Numbered from the stretch's first letter, positions 44,619 through 52,515 are shown. The stretch is 64,000 nucleotides of DNA from Pristimantibacillus sp052113225 (GCF_052113225.1 NZ_JBFRCT010000001.1:248001-312000), one strand, 5' to 3'. Translations and numbers: made by a program. Notes: generated from the sequence alone by a model not told the origin.

Positions 44619-44667
44619 AAAACGGAGCTATGTTCAACGACTATCGTTGGCATAAGCTCCGTTTTTT
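44617..44667. terminator. Bidirectional terminator before the chitinase gene
   Basis: AAAAAACGGAGCTATG pairs with CATAAGCTCCGTTTTTT with one bulge. It has T-runs on both strands and separates the convergent esterase/IMPase region and the chitinase gene. Confidence 0.85.
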
Positions 44668-44677
44668 CATGATGTCG

Positions 44678-46423
44678 TTACGGCAATGTGGTTAAGTATG
44701 GCTTTACCGTATTAGCCAAGAGGTAACCGCTTGTAGCATCCCAGTTAATCGACCAGGTCATTGCCCCGCGGAGATCCGGGTACTTGGCGACCGGTTTATA
44801 AGTGCCGCAATCACTGCCAGTTGCCAGACATTTGACCGCTTGAGTCACCACGGATGGAGCAACATAACCGCCGCCTGCTGCTGAGCTTGTAGCTGGAACA
44901 CCTATTCCTAGTTGAGATGGAGCAACCCATTGCAGGGTCAGATCAGAGAGAGCAGTCAAGAAATCAACGGTTCCTTGGGAATAGCACTTGCCATCACGTC
45001 CAAGCATACAGCCGGAGTTATAGTACTGAACATTGATGACTGTCGTAATATCTTTCAAATTCGTATAGAGCTGCATATAGGAAGTACTTGCGCTTTGCAT
45101 ATCGATCGTCTGAGGAGCCATCGTGAGGATAAAGCTTGAACCAATCTTTTGTTGAAGCTGACGAACGGCAGAAGTGAGGTTAGCGACATTCATGCCATTC
45201 TCAAGATCGATGTCGATCCCATCAAAGCCAAACTGTGTAATAAGACCGTACATACTGTCTACAAAATTCGTTACGTTAGGTGAGGCTGAATTCAGATTAA
45301 TATTACCTTTTTCGCCGCCGACGGACAGGATGACCTTTTTGCCTTGTGCATGTTTCTGGCTAATGTCGCTGATCAAGTTCGCATTCGTATAACCACCAAG
45401 CGCGATGGATAAGCCAGAGTCTACGTTAAAGGTAACTCCGCCAGGTTTAGTGGTGTCCATATCAGCAAAGGAGACTACGATAATGTCGTATTGACTTGGT
45501 ACAGCGCTTAATTTCAGATTTGTTGCTCCGTTCACAAAGTTTTGCCAGTAGCCTGTCAATGTATGCTTCGGAAGGCTGCCGCTGCCGCCAGGATCTGTAG
45601 GGCCAGTTGTGACGCTTAAGACACTGCTCGCTGAGGAAATATTGCCGGCTGCATCCTTGGCTTTAACAGTAAAGCTGTAAGTAGTAGAAGCTGAAAGTCC
45701 CGTAATAATGGCAGTGGTTCCTGATACAGAAAGCGCGAGTGTGGATCCCTTGTATACGTCATAGCCAGTCACACCAACATTATCTGTGGAGGCATTCCAA
45801 GCTAAGGATACACTGGTGGAAGTCGTTGCTGTAGTGCGCAGATTGGAAGGAGTGGATGGAGCAGTCTGATCAACCGAAGGAGCGAGAGTTGTTATACTGA
45901 GAGCCGTGCTTGCAGCCGAACTGTTGCCTGCCGCATCTTTAGCTTTAACGGTAAAAGAGTATGTTGTACTTGCGCTTAATCCGTTGTTCGTAAAGGTAAG
46001 TACTCCATTACTTGTGCTGCCTGCAAGTGTGGTTCCACGATAGATATCGTACCCGGTGACGGAGACATTATCGGTAGAGGCGTTCCATGCAAGTGTTACA
46101 CTTGATGAAGTTGTTGCTGTTACTCGCAAATTGGTGGGAGCACTTGGAGCAGTTGTATCACCACCACCGCCTTGAACAGCGTTCCACAATGCTGGCACTA
46201 CAGGCGGTTCCCAGCCAACCAATGAGGTGTGACCTTGTATGCACTTATACGTTGTACCGTTGTACGTGACCGTATCGTTGACGGCATACGATACATTGGC
46301 TGCCCAAGCCCCTCGATCGGCTGCCTTGGCAGCAGTTGGCAGGAATGTGAGCAGCAGCGAGAGAGATAGAACGAGTGTTAGTAATGTGCGGGTGAAGCGG
46401 TGATTCATAGCTTCCTTCATCAT
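44678..46423 (-). CDS. Secreted GH18 chitinase with CBM5/12 and two FnIII domains
   Basis: The 581-residue protein has a Sec signal peptide (cut near residue 34-35, TAAKA), a chitin-binding CBM5/12 module (about 36-84; aromatic residues in GAWAANVSYAVNDTVTYNG and WEPP), two fibronectin type III repeats (about 92-178 and 188-274) and a GH18 catalytic domain (about 288-581). The GH18 motif DGIDIDLE gives the catalytic acid Glu408 with Asp404 and Asp406. It breaks down chitin outside the cell. GGAGGAG lies just before the ATG. It is monocistronic. Confidence 0.95.
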   Translation of the reverse strand: MMKEAMNHRFTRTLLTLVLSLSLLLTFLPTAAKAADRGAWAANVSYAVNDTVTYNGTTYKCIQGHTSLVGWEPPVVPALWNAVQGGGGDTTAPSAPTNLRVTATTSSSVTLAWNASTDNVSVTGYDIYRGTTLAGSTSNGVLTFTNNGLSASTTYSFTVKAKDAAGNSSAASTALSITTLAPSVDQTAPSTPSNLRTTATTSTSVSLAWNASTDNVGVTGYDVYKGSTLALSVSGTTAIITGLSASTTYSFTVKAKDAAGNISSASSVLSVTTGPTDPGGSGSLPKHTLTGYWQNFVNGATNLKLSAVPSQYDIIVVSFADMDTTKPGGVTFNVDSGLSIALGGYTNANLISDISQKHAQGKKVILSVGGEKGNINLNSASPNVTNFVDSMYGLITQFGFDGIDIDLENGMNVANLTSAVRQLQQKIGSSFILTMAPQTIDMQSASTSYMQLYTNLKDITTVINVQYYNSGCMLGRDGKCYSQGTVDFLTALSDLTLQWVAPSQLGIGVPATSSAAGGGYVAPSVVTQAVKCLATGSDCGTYKPVAKYPDLRGAMTWSINWDATSGYLLANTVKPYLTTLP

Positions 46424-46552
46424 TTACTCCTCCTCTTATTTCGAATCTATCTTGCAGGAATATTATGGATTGGCCAAGGCATGCTCTCAAGAGGAAAAAT
46501 ATACTTTTGAGGGGATACAATTCATTGGGTTAGTGAAGCTATAAGGTTACTC

Positions 46553-46565
46553 AACATATTATGTT
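46553..46565. promoter_or_regulatory. Short palindrome AACATATTATGTT
   Basis: AACATA and TATGTT are perfect inverted repeats around one T, in the chitinase/GH12 spacer. It could be a regulator site; A/T-rich palindromes of this size also occur by chance. Confidence 0.3.
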
Positions 46566-46659
46566 AACTGGAAATACAACTAATTTTTAGGGTATTTTGT
46601 GCGAGATTTAGCAGGTATTTAATTCCAAATAGGCGTGCTATATTTTTCTAAGAAAGTTT

Positions 46660-46673
46660 TGATAGCGTTTACA
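46660..46673 (+). promoter_or_regulatory. CcpA catabolite-responsive element (cre)
   Basis: TGATAGCGTTTACA matches the Bacillus cre consensus TGWNANCGNTNWCA at every fixed position. It lies 177 bp before the GH12 start and about 240 bp from the chitinase start. Carbon catabolite repression of either gene is plausible. Confidence 0.7.
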
Positions 46674-46849
46674 TAACGAGTTAATGAATTTCAGATTTTA
46701 CAGGTAAACACTAGTCTAATTTTCTAAGCTCGATAAGAAGAAAGGGGATGATCGAACTCATTCTTGTCTTATGCTTATCCTTTGTGCTTGACAGGAAAGG
46801 ACGAACAGCAGCAAGAGACGCCGAAAACAATTTGAGGAGGAGTTATATA

Positions 46850-47575
46850 ATGAGACGACTTTTTCAAAGTAAATTAACTTTACTTCTAATCGCAGGATTA
46901 TGCTCACTTACTGTTGCTGCGACAGCCTTTGCTGCAACATGGAGCTCTTCGGATCAGTATGGGAACTGGAGCAACGGCGGCTATATTGTATATAACAATG
47001 TGTGGGGTGGCGTCGCCGGCTCGCAAAGTATATGGGCTAACTCCTACAGCAACTGGGGAGTTACTTCTAATCAGCCGAATACAGGCGGTGTCAAATCTTA
47101 TCCGAATAGTACTCGAGATATCAATACACAATTAGGCTCACTTCATAGTCTCAGCAGTTCCTTTAATGTTTCTGTTCCAACGAGTGGTTCTAGTTTTGTA
47201 TCCGCTTACGATATTTGGACAGGAAATTATGCACATGAAATTATGCTGTGGATGAACAAATATGGCTCGGTTAAGCCAATCGCTGCCAGCTGGGATGCAA
47301 GTGGGAATCCTGTAGCTTCCTATACCAACGTCAATGTTGGAGGACATACATGGAATGTGTACAAAGGCAATAACGGATCCAACGATGTCTTTTCGTTTGT
47401 AAGAACCAGCAATACCAACTCCGGTACAGTTGATGTGTTGGCAATCATGAACTGGATTAAGACAAAAGGCTGGATGAGTAATGAAATTGTCAATCGCGTC
47501 CAATTCGGATTCGAAATCACAACGTCTCCTAATGCTTCCTTCACTACCAATTCGTATTCGGTAAGTTTCTCATAA
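46850..47575 (+). CDS. Secreted GH12 endoglucanase/xyloglucanase
   Basis: The 241-residue protein has a signal peptide (residues 1-28, cut after AFA) and a GH12 domain filling the rest. Catalytic glutamates are visible as Glu130 (HEIMLWMNKYG, nucleophile) and Glu222 (FGFEITT, acid/base). The aromatic N-terminal sheet (WSSSDQYGNWSNGGYIVYNN) is typical. The family cuts beta-1,4-glucans and xyloglucan outside the cell. ATG 46850 has GAGGAGG nine bases upstream. A cre site lies upstream and a strong terminator downstream. Confidence 0.93.
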   Translation: MRRLFQSKLTLLLIAGLCSLTVAATAFAATWSSSDQYGNWSNGGYIVYNNVWGGVAGSQSIWANSYSNWGVTSNQPNTGGVKSYPNSTRDINTQLGSLHSLSSSFNVSVPTSGSSFVSAYDIWTGNYAHEIMLWMNKYGSVKPIAASWDASGNPVASYTNVNVGGHTWNVYKGNNGSNDVFSFVRTSNTNSGTVDVLAIMNWIKTKGWMSNEIVNRVQFGFEITTSPNASFTTNSYSVSFS

Positions 47576-47598
47576 CGTTCTCATAATGGTCTCCAAAG

Positions 47599-47644
47599 AG
47601 CGGCAGACTAAGGCTAAATTAAGCCTTGGTATTGCCGCTTTTTC
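47599..47644 (+). terminator. Terminator of the GH12 gene
   Basis: AGCGGCA pairs with TGCCGCT, and an inner AAGGCT/AAGCCTT stem adds length. A T-run follows. Confidence 0.85.
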
Positions 47645-47651
47645 AATCTAT

Positions 47652-47700
47652 TTGACAAAGTGTCTATAACATCCCTATAATTTAAATGAACAACTGTTCA
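47652..47700 (+). promoter_or_regulatory. Promoter and palindromic operator of the SDR gene
   Basis: TTGACA (47652-47657) and TATAAT (47676-47681) are 18 bp apart. The perfect palindrome TGAACAACTGTTCA (47687-47700; arms TGAACA/TGTTCA) lies at the expected start of transcription. It is a likely site for the TetR-type protein encoded just downstream. Confidence 0.7.
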
Positions 47701-47722
47701 ATAACTATGCGGAGGGATTTAT

Positions 47723-48484
47723 ATGCGTTTGGAAGGTAAAGTAGCAATCGTTACAGGAGCAGCATCGGGTATGGGAAAAGCTATTGCAGAGTTGTATGCA
47801 AAAGAAGGAGCAAAGGTTGTTGTCTCCGACCTTAACATTGAAGGTGCTGAAACAGTTGTTGCGGGTATTAAAGCAAACGGCGGCGAAGCAATCGCAGTAA
47901 AAACAAACGTTGCCGAGCTCGAAGATATTAATACGATGATCGATACGGCCGTTAATGAATTCGGAACGCTTGATATATTGGTTAATAATGCAGGAATCAT
48001 GGATAATATGGCGCCAATTGGCGATGTGAATGATGATAGATGGGATCTTATCTTTGATGTAAATACAAAAGGCGTTATGCGTGCGATCCGCAAAGCTATT
48101 CCGATTTTCCTAGAGAAAGGGAAAGGCGTTATCGTGAATACAGCTTCTACCGGCGGTTTCAGCGGCGCGCATGCAGGTGCAGCTTACACAGCATCCAAGC
48201 ACGCTGTAATTGGGATTACGAAAAACACAGGTTTTATGTATGCTCAAAAAGGCATTCGATGTAATGCTATCGCGCCAGGCGCGACAATGACAAACATCAC
48301 ATCCTCGATGAGTAACTGGGATGAATTTGGTGCTTCACGTACGAAAGTTACGCAAGGTGTGATCCCTCGTATTGGACAACCTGAAGAAATTGCTCAAGTG
48401 GCCTTATTCCTGGCATCGGATGAGTCAAGCTTCGTAAACGGTGTTGTTTTGGCAGCAGATGCTGGTTGGACAGCAGGTTTCTAA
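47723..48484 (+). CDS. SDR-family oxidoreductase
   Basis: The 253-residue classical short-chain dehydrogenase has the cofactor motif GAASGMGKAIA (residues 12-22), NNAG (about 90), an active-site Ser (NTASTGG) and the YTASKHAV catalytic Tyr/Lys block (about 155). Asp at the end of the second strand (VVSDLN) favours NAD over NADP. The substrate is unknown. GCGGAGGGA precedes the ATG. It is followed by a terminator and a TetR gene, a common oxidoreductase/repressor pair. Confidence 0.9.
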   Translation: MRLEGKVAIVTGAASGMGKAIAELYAKEGAKVVVSDLNIEGAETVVAGIKANGGEAIAVKTNVAELEDINTMIDTAVNEFGTLDILVNNAGIMDNMAPIGDVNDDRWDLIFDVNTKGVMRAIRKAIPIFLEKGKGVIVNTASTGGFSGAHAGAAYTASKHAVIGITKNTGFMYAQKGIRCNAIAPGATMTNITSSMSNWDEFGASRTKVTQGVIPRIGQPEEIAQVALFLASDESSFVNGVVLAADAGWTAGF

Positions 48485-48500
48485 TCCATTCATTTAAGAG

Positions 48501-48536
48501 AGTTGCAAGCAGCCTGGCTGCTTGCAACTTTTTTTA
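48501..48536 (+). terminator. Terminator of the SDR gene
   Basis: AGTTGCAAGCAGC (48501-48513) pairs perfectly with GCTGCTTGCAACT (48517-48529) and is followed by seven T residues. Confidence 0.92.
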
Positions 48537-48547
48537 TTTTGTTATGA

Positions 48548-48556
48548 TGCTATAAT
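48548..48556 (+). promoter_or_regulatory. Extended -10 promoter of the TetR gene
   Basis: TGCTATAAT is a perfect extended -10 element, 28-37 bp before the candidate starts of the TetR gene. No clear -35 box is present. Confidence 0.6.
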
Positions 48557-48592
48557 GGATGAGCAATAATACTCAGTCACGAGGTGGAGGAC

Positions 48593-49150
48593 TTGAACGA
48601 GAACGATCTAAGAATTGTGAAAACGAAGAAAGCCTTACATCATGCTCTCCTTGCATTATTAAAAACAAAACCCCTAGAAACCATTTCTGTATCAACCCTA
48701 TGCCGTGAGGCTAGTGTGAATAGAGGAACCTTTTACTTGCATTACACGGATGTGGCCGCACTGTTTGACGAGCATCTTCAACATTTGCTCAAAGATCTGG
48801 AAGACTCTTATTACGAGCCTTACCGTCATGTGACCGTGATGAATCATAAACTACTTGATCCTTCAACGATCAGGCTCTTTCATCATGTGAAGAAATACCA
48901 GCCGTTCTATGAGATCGTATTTGATAAGAAATCATCGCTGTCGTATTACTATTCCTTATTTGAGAAAATTAAGGGACTAATATTGGAAAGCACCTCATCT
49001 AATGGGAGGCTGGATTTATTTGTCATCGCCTATACAGCCAATGCCATTATGGGCTTGATTATTCAGTGGAGTGAAGAAGGCTTCGAGCATAGCCCGGAAT
49101 ATATGAATGAGAAGCTAAGTTATATTTTAAAGAGTCTTGATCAGGAATGA
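48593..49150 (+). CDS. TetR/AcrR-family transcriptional regulator
   Basis: The protein has about 185 residues, with an N-terminal TetR helix-turn-helix (KALHHALLALLKTKPLETIS, recognition region REASVNRGTFYLHYTDVAAL) and a C-terminal helical domain of the TetR_C_33 type seen in short dehydrogenase-linked regulators. The start is uncertain: GTG 48584 lies within the GAGGTGGAGG ribosome site, so TTG 48593 is slightly better. It probably represses the SDR gene through the palindrome at 47687. Confidence 0.85.
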   Translation: MNENDLRIVKTKKALHHALLALLKTKPLETISVSTLCREASVNRGTFYLHYTDVAALFDEHLQHLLKDLEDSYYEPYRHVTVMNHKLLDPSTIRLFHHVKKYQPFYEIVFDKKSSLSYYYSLFEKIKGLILESTSSNGRLDLFVIAYTANAIMGLIIQWSEEGFEHSPEYMNEKLSYILKSLDQE

Positions 49151-49203
49151 AAAATAATTTTCTTGACTTTTCAGCATGCTCGAACGGGTACTTGACTTCT
49201 GTA

Positions 49204-49212
49204 TGCTATAGT
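49204..49212 (+). promoter_or_regulatory. Extended -10 promoter of the pentapeptide gene
   Basis: TGCTATAGT is an extended -10 element, 35 bp before the start codon. Confidence 0.5.
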
Positions 49213-49246
49213 AAATAAGCTAACTAATCTTCATAGGAGGCTTATT

Positions 49247-49852
49247 ATGTTTCAATATAGCGATCAGAAATATACAGGAGTGGATTTTGGCTCACAGGAT
49301 TTAAGATATGGAGAGCTGATCAGCTGCACCTTTAATCGATGCTCATTCGTGAATGGATCTCTAGAGGAACTGATATCCATGAATTGTCGGTTTATTGAAT
49401 GTGATTTTCGCGGGGCATTGCTAAATGGCTCCATTCATAAAGAATCAGCTTTCGATAATTGCAACTTTAACGGGGCTAATCTGTTTGTCGCCAAATTTGA
49501 AGCTTGTAAAATGACAGGGTCGGATTTCTCCGGATCAACTCTAGATGGTATCAGCATTATTCAAGGGGATTGGTCTTATACGAACTTGCGGCACTCCAAC
49601 TTAGTGAAACAGGATTTATGCGGAATTAAGTTTCATGAGGCAGACTTATCAGGAGCCAATCTGGAAAAAGCGGATTTGAGAGACTGTGATCTCACGATGG
49701 CCGTGTTATCCAAGGCAAAGCTGCATGGCGCAGATGTAAGAGGGGCAGATATGGCGGGAGTGGACTTCAAGAATTTCTCCATCGCTGGTCTACGAATGGA
49801 CCGGGAGCAAACGGTATTGTTCTCGATGTCTCATGGCGCTAAAGTAGGGTGA
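49247..49852 (+). CDS. Pentapeptide-repeat protein (Qnr-like)
   Basis: The 201-residue protein consists almost wholly of A(D/N)LxG-type five-residue repeats (CDFRGALLNG, CNFNGANLF, ADLSGANLEKADLRDCDLT, AKLHGADVRGADMAG), giving a right-handed quadrilateral beta helix. The size and a break near the middle resemble Qnr/McbG-type proteins that mimic DNA and protect gyrase. Resistance function is inferred from family only. GGAGG lies nine bases before the ATG. A terminator follows. Confidence 0.85.
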   Translation: MFQYSDQKYTGVDFGSQDLRYGELISCTFNRCSFVNGSLEELISMNCRFIECDFRGALLNGSIHKESAFDNCNFNGANLFVAKFEACKMTGSDFSGSTLDGISIIQGDWSYTNLRHSNLVKQDLCGIKFHEADLSGANLEKADLRDCDLTMAVLSKAKLHGADVRGADMAGVDFKNFSIAGLRMDREQTVLFSMSHGAKVG

Positions 49853-49871
49853 ATTGAACTTATACAACCCC

Positions 49872-49905
49872 AAGAAGCCTTGGTATTCAAGGCTTCTTTT
49901 TGTTT
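49872..49905 (+). terminator. Terminator of the pentapeptide gene
   Basis: AAGAAGCCTTG pairs with CAAGGCTTCTT around GTATT and is followed by a T-run. The A-rich left side lets it also serve the convergent HxlR gene. Confidence 0.85.
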
Positions 49906-49930
49906 TTGTTCGGATTTCTACGGGTTTCGA

Positions 49931-50323
49931 TTATTGGTCTTCTGTTTCGTCTTTTTCCTGCACTGCCGTTTGCTGTCGTATATCGTCAACTCTGTTCTTA
50001 TAGGATATTCCCCACTGCTTCATATCGAGGATGATCGGCTTTAACGTCAATCCAAATTCAGTCAGCGAGTATTCTACTTTAGGGGGTACCTGTTTATAAA
50101 CTTCGCGGTGAATAATGCCATCCCGTTCAAGCTCGCGGAGCTGCAAAGTAAGCATAAATTGCGTCATGCCCGGATAGAGCCGCCGAAATTCATTGAATCT
50201 CTTCGTGCCATCGATAAGATGAAACAGAATGATCGCTTTCCATTTGCCTCCGATGACGTCCAAAGTTGTTTCGACAGGACACACTTCCACTTTCACTTTG
50301 AGCTTGTTTTTGCGATCTCCCAT
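49931..50323 (-). CDS. HxlR-family redox-type regulator
   Basis: The 130-residue winged-helix protein has the HxlR/YodB pattern (CPVETTLDVIGGKWKAIILFHLIDG; RRLYPGMTQFMLTLQLRELERDGIIHR). Cys15 matches the conserved N-terminal sensor cysteine of YodB, CatR and HypR, which react with quinones or disulfide stress. GGAGGG lies eight bases upstream. It is divergent from a quinone-reductase-like gene, the classic YodB/AzoR-type arrangement. Confidence 0.9.
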   Translation of the reverse strand: MGDRKNKLKVKVEVCPVETTLDVIGGKWKAIILFHLIDGTKRFNEFRRLYPGMTQFMLTLQLRELERDGIIHREVYKQVPPKVEYSLTEFGLTLKPIILDMKQWGISYKNRVDDIRQQTAVQEKDETEDQ

Positions 50324-50338
50324 AGCCAGGACCCTCCA

Positions 50339-50360
50339 ATAGTATGATTTTTAATACTAT
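50339..50360. promoter_or_regulatory. HxlR operator candidate
   Basis: ATAGTAT (50339-50345) is perfectly inverted as ATACTAT (50354-50360) with eight bases between, 16-37 bp before the HxlR start. YodB-type proteins bind TACT/AGTA dyads. Confidence 0.65.
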
Positions 50361-50466
50361 GTTATAAAATTATGCGTACTTTTCTAAATGCAATATACAT
50401 CTTAATATAACACTCATACGGCACTTATAAAAACGTCGTAAGTTAATACAAAGGGAGAGTGGCGTC

Positions 50467-51255
50467 ATGTCAAAGAAGGTATTGATCGTTTATGCGCACC
50501 CCGAGCCCACTTCGTTAACTAGCCAGTTCGTTGAGACAGCTGTGCAAACACTTCAGGAGCAAGGGCACGAAGTCATGTTATCTGATCTGTATGGAATGAA
50601 CTGGAAGGCCGTGTTTGATAGGCACGACTTCCCGGATCGAACCAATCCAGAACGACTATCCTTTATTAAAGAGTCAGGGCACGCCTATTCGACTGGCCGT
50701 CAAACGGCAGACATCGTATTGGAGCAACAGAAGCTTCTTGCTGCCGACGCGGTGATCTTGCAGTTTCCGTTATGGTGGTACAGCATGCCAGCTATTCTCA
50801 AGGGATGGGTAGAACGGGTGTTTGCATTTGGTTTCGCATATGGCTATAAGGGCGAGGGGAATCGCTATCGCTACGGAGATGGTATTTTAAAGGGGAAGCG
50901 GGCTATGCTGTCCGTGGCTGCCGGAGGGCCGGAGAAGGATTATTCTCCGCGAGGAATCAATGGACCGCTGAAGCAATTGCTGTTTCCCATTACTCACGGC
51001 ATCCTCTTCTACCCTGGAATGGATGTGTTGCCTACCCATGCTGTCTATGGAACCGATCGCATGACAGCAGCCAATATAGACTTAGCGATGGCAGCCTGGC
51101 GTTTGCGTCTCGAGCACCTATTTGAGGAGGAGCCTATTCCTTTCCGACATCAGAATGACGGGGATTATCCGGACAGCCATGAGCTTGCAAGCGATATCGC
51201 AGTCGGACGGACCGGCTTAATGGCTCACATTGCCGAAGGCACGGCGCCACTATAA
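50467..51255 (+). CDS. NAD(P)H quinone oxidoreductase, flavodoxin-like
   Basis: The 262-residue protein matches the NQO1/KefF/YwrO-type flavodoxin-like fold. It has an N-terminal YAHPEPTSLTSQ phosphate-binding motif (residues about 8-19), FPLWWYSMPAILKGWVERV (about 98-116) with the dimer and FMN contacts, and a glycine-rich flavin loop. It reduces quinones by two electrons. AAGGGAGAG precedes the ATG. The divergent HxlR regulator implies induction by quinones or disulfide stress. Confidence 0.9.
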   Translation: MSKKVLIVYAHPEPTSLTSQFVETAVQTLQEQGHEVMLSDLYGMNWKAVFDRHDFPDRTNPERLSFIKESGHAYSTGRQTADIVLEQQKLLAADAVILQFPLWWYSMPAILKGWVERVFAFGFAYGYKGEGNRYRYGDGILKGKRAMLSVAAGGPEKDYSPRGINGPLKQLLFPITHGILFYPGMDVLPTHAVYGTDRMTAANIDLAMAAWRLRLEHLFEEEPIPFRHQNDGDYPDSHELASDIAVGRTGLMAHIAEGTAPL

Positions 51256-51339
51256 CTTGGATCTGCAATCTCGGATTGGGAGATCTGTCTATTGACCGCA
51301 CTATTTCGGAAAAGAGAAATATAATTCAAAAGCAACCTT

Positions 51340-51366
51340 GAGCCGTGCTAGAGCGGCTCTTTTTTC
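51340..51366 (+). terminator. Terminator of the quinone reductase gene
   Basis: GAGCCG pairs with CGGCTC around TGCTAGAG and is followed by seven T residues. Confidence 0.8.
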
Positions 51367-51470
51367 CTTAAGTAGAATCAACAATGGTATTTACTTATGA
51401 TTTTTGCATTAGGCTACTCAGTCTGGAAAGACTGGCAAGAGAGAAAAACTCGCGTGAGGTGGCAAACTTC

Positions 51471-51707
51471 ATGATCAATAGAAAGGATAGCTACTCCAGC
51501 TTTCAATTGTTTGTAGTTATCTTCTTGTTTTCTAGTTTTCTAGAAGGAACGGCGATCCTCATGAATTTAGCTTCCGACTTGGGGCGTGACGCTTGGATTG
51601 CAACCTTGGTCTGTACCTATTATCCGGCTGCTATTCTTTTGATGTCGAAACAATCATGTTCAGGATCTCGTATATATGTAAAAATAGGGATGGACTGGAG
51701 GCACAGA
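51471..51707 (+). pseudogene. Truncated GerAB-type spore germination permease
   Basis: From ATG 51471 (GAGGTGG eight bases upstream) the first 47 codons resemble the N-terminus of GerAB permeases (INRKDSYSSFQLFVVIFLF, then LASDLGRDAWIATLV). After that the similarity stops, about 300 residues early, and the frame runs on into unrelated sequence and then a small membrane-peptide ORF. No gerAA or gerAC partner is nearby. Confidence 0.65.
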
Positions 51708-51809
51708 ATGAAATCCACATCAAAAATTCTGGTAACTGCTTTAACGGTAAGTATAATAGCTATGATTATTAGTGTGATTGCCTTAGGAGTTGTATTAAGT
51801 AAGGTTTAG
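51708..51809 (+). CDS. 33-residue single-span membrane peptide
   Basis: ATG 51708 has its own GGAGG six bases upstream. The peptide (begins MKSTSKILVTALTVS) is one hydrophobic helix with a short basic start and a lysine near the end. It is in the same frame as the GerAB fragment, so it could be a separate small gene or just its tail. Unknown function. Confidence 0.4.
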   Translation: MKSTSKILVTALTVSIIAMIISVIALGVVLSKV

Positions 51810-51832
51810 ACATGAGGAAGGGGAAGTACATA

Positions 51833-51904
51833 ATGAGCCTTATTGAAGAATCAGTCATCCAACTAGCAGAGAAATTTCAGTTGCCTGAAAGAGTATTATT
51901 GTAG
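51833..51904 (+). CDS. Possible 23-codon ORF or gene fragment
   Basis: ATG 51833 has GAAGGGGAAG upstream and codes for MSLIEESVIQLAEKFQLPE plus four residues before TAG. The sequence is amphipathic and looks like the N-terminus of a soluble protein whose remainder is gone. No family is recognised. Confidence 0.25.
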   Translation: MSLIEESVIQLAEKFQLPERVLL

Positions 51905-51968
51905 CGTACATGGATTGGAATTTAGAGAAGATCTAATTTATTAATTTATAGGGGTTACAACAAGCATC

Positions 51969-51998
51969 TTGACTTACCATCTCCATTGTGGTTATCAT
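51969..51998 (+). promoter_or_regulatory. Promoter of the Rrf2 gene
   Basis: TTGACT (51969-51974) and TATCAT (51993-51998) are 18 bp apart, 36 bp before the start codon. Confidence 0.6.
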
Positions 51999-52033
51999 AG
52001 ACACATGAAGTCCTTGATTGGGAGGGGAACAGA

Positions 52034-52435
52034 ATGAAATATTCTAAAGCCACAAACTATGCCCTCCACACGATGCTTTATTTGATTGCTGTAGCAGCGG
52101 ATAGAGCTGTAGGCGTTCAGCAGCTCGCTGAAAAACAAGGCGTATCTCCGACTTACCTTTCGAAGATCCTGACTAAGCTGGTGAAGGCAGGGCTGATTGA
52201 ATCTGCATCAGGCGCAAACGGTGGGTATCGAGTGAAGGGGAGAAAAGAAGATATTTCTTTTCTAGACGTCATTCATGCGATTGAAGGAACTACTTCATTG
52301 TTTGAATGCTGCGAAAGCGAAAATCCCCATTGCCTTATAAATCACGTAATGGTGGCGGCTGAAGAAGACATGGAGCGGCATTTGAAGAATGCGAAGTTAG
52401 CAGATCTTGCCAAGCAAGCGGGCTTGTCCTTGTAA
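52034..52435 (+). CDS. Rrf2-family transcriptional regulator
   Basis: The 133-residue protein has the Rrf2 winged helix (KYSKATNYALHTMLYL; VSPTYLSKILTKLVKAGLIES; GANGGYRV). Cys92, Cys93 and Cys100 lie in the loop that holds the iron-sulphur cluster in IscR and NsrR, but the spacing is not the IscR pattern, so cluster binding is uncertain. GGGAGGGG lies before the ATG. It precedes a thioredoxin-reductase-like gene and a palindrome that is its likely site. Confidence 0.9.
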   Translation: MKYSKATNYALHTMLYLIAVAADRAVGVQQLAEKQGVSPTYLSKILTKLVKAGLIESASGANGGYRVKGRKEDISFLDVIHAIEGTTSLFECCESENPHCLINHVMVAAEEDMERHLKNAKLADLAKQAGLSL

Positions 52436-52452
52436 TTACAAGGGCAATTTTT
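52424..52452 (+). terminator. Terminator overlapping the Rrf2 stop codon
   Basis: CCTTGTAATTACAAGG (52428-52443) is a perfect palindrome containing the stop codon. Flanking TTG/CAA adds to the stem, and five T residues follow. Confidence 0.65.
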
Positions 52453-52463
52453 ATTCAATAATT

Positions 52464-52482
52464 ATAGATATCAATTATCTAT
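52464..52482. promoter_or_regulatory. Rrf2 operator candidate
   Basis: ATAGATA (52464-52470) and TATCTAT (52476-52482) are perfect inverted repeats around TCAAT, between the Rrf2 gene and the reductase gene, 34 bp before the proposed ATT start. Confidence 0.6.
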
Positions 52483-52515
52483 AAAGTCTCTAATCAAACG
52501 AATGGAGGGATTATC

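Larger units (their letters stand above)
46424..46849. other. 426 bp divergent spacer between chitinase and GH12 genes
   Basis: This A/T-rich region carries the regulatory signals of both secreted-hydrolase genes. It contains a perfect short palindrome (46553-46565) and a cre-like site (46660-46673). No gene is supported; the open frame upstream of the GH12 start (from 46748) has no ribosome site or family similarity. Confidence 0.5.
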
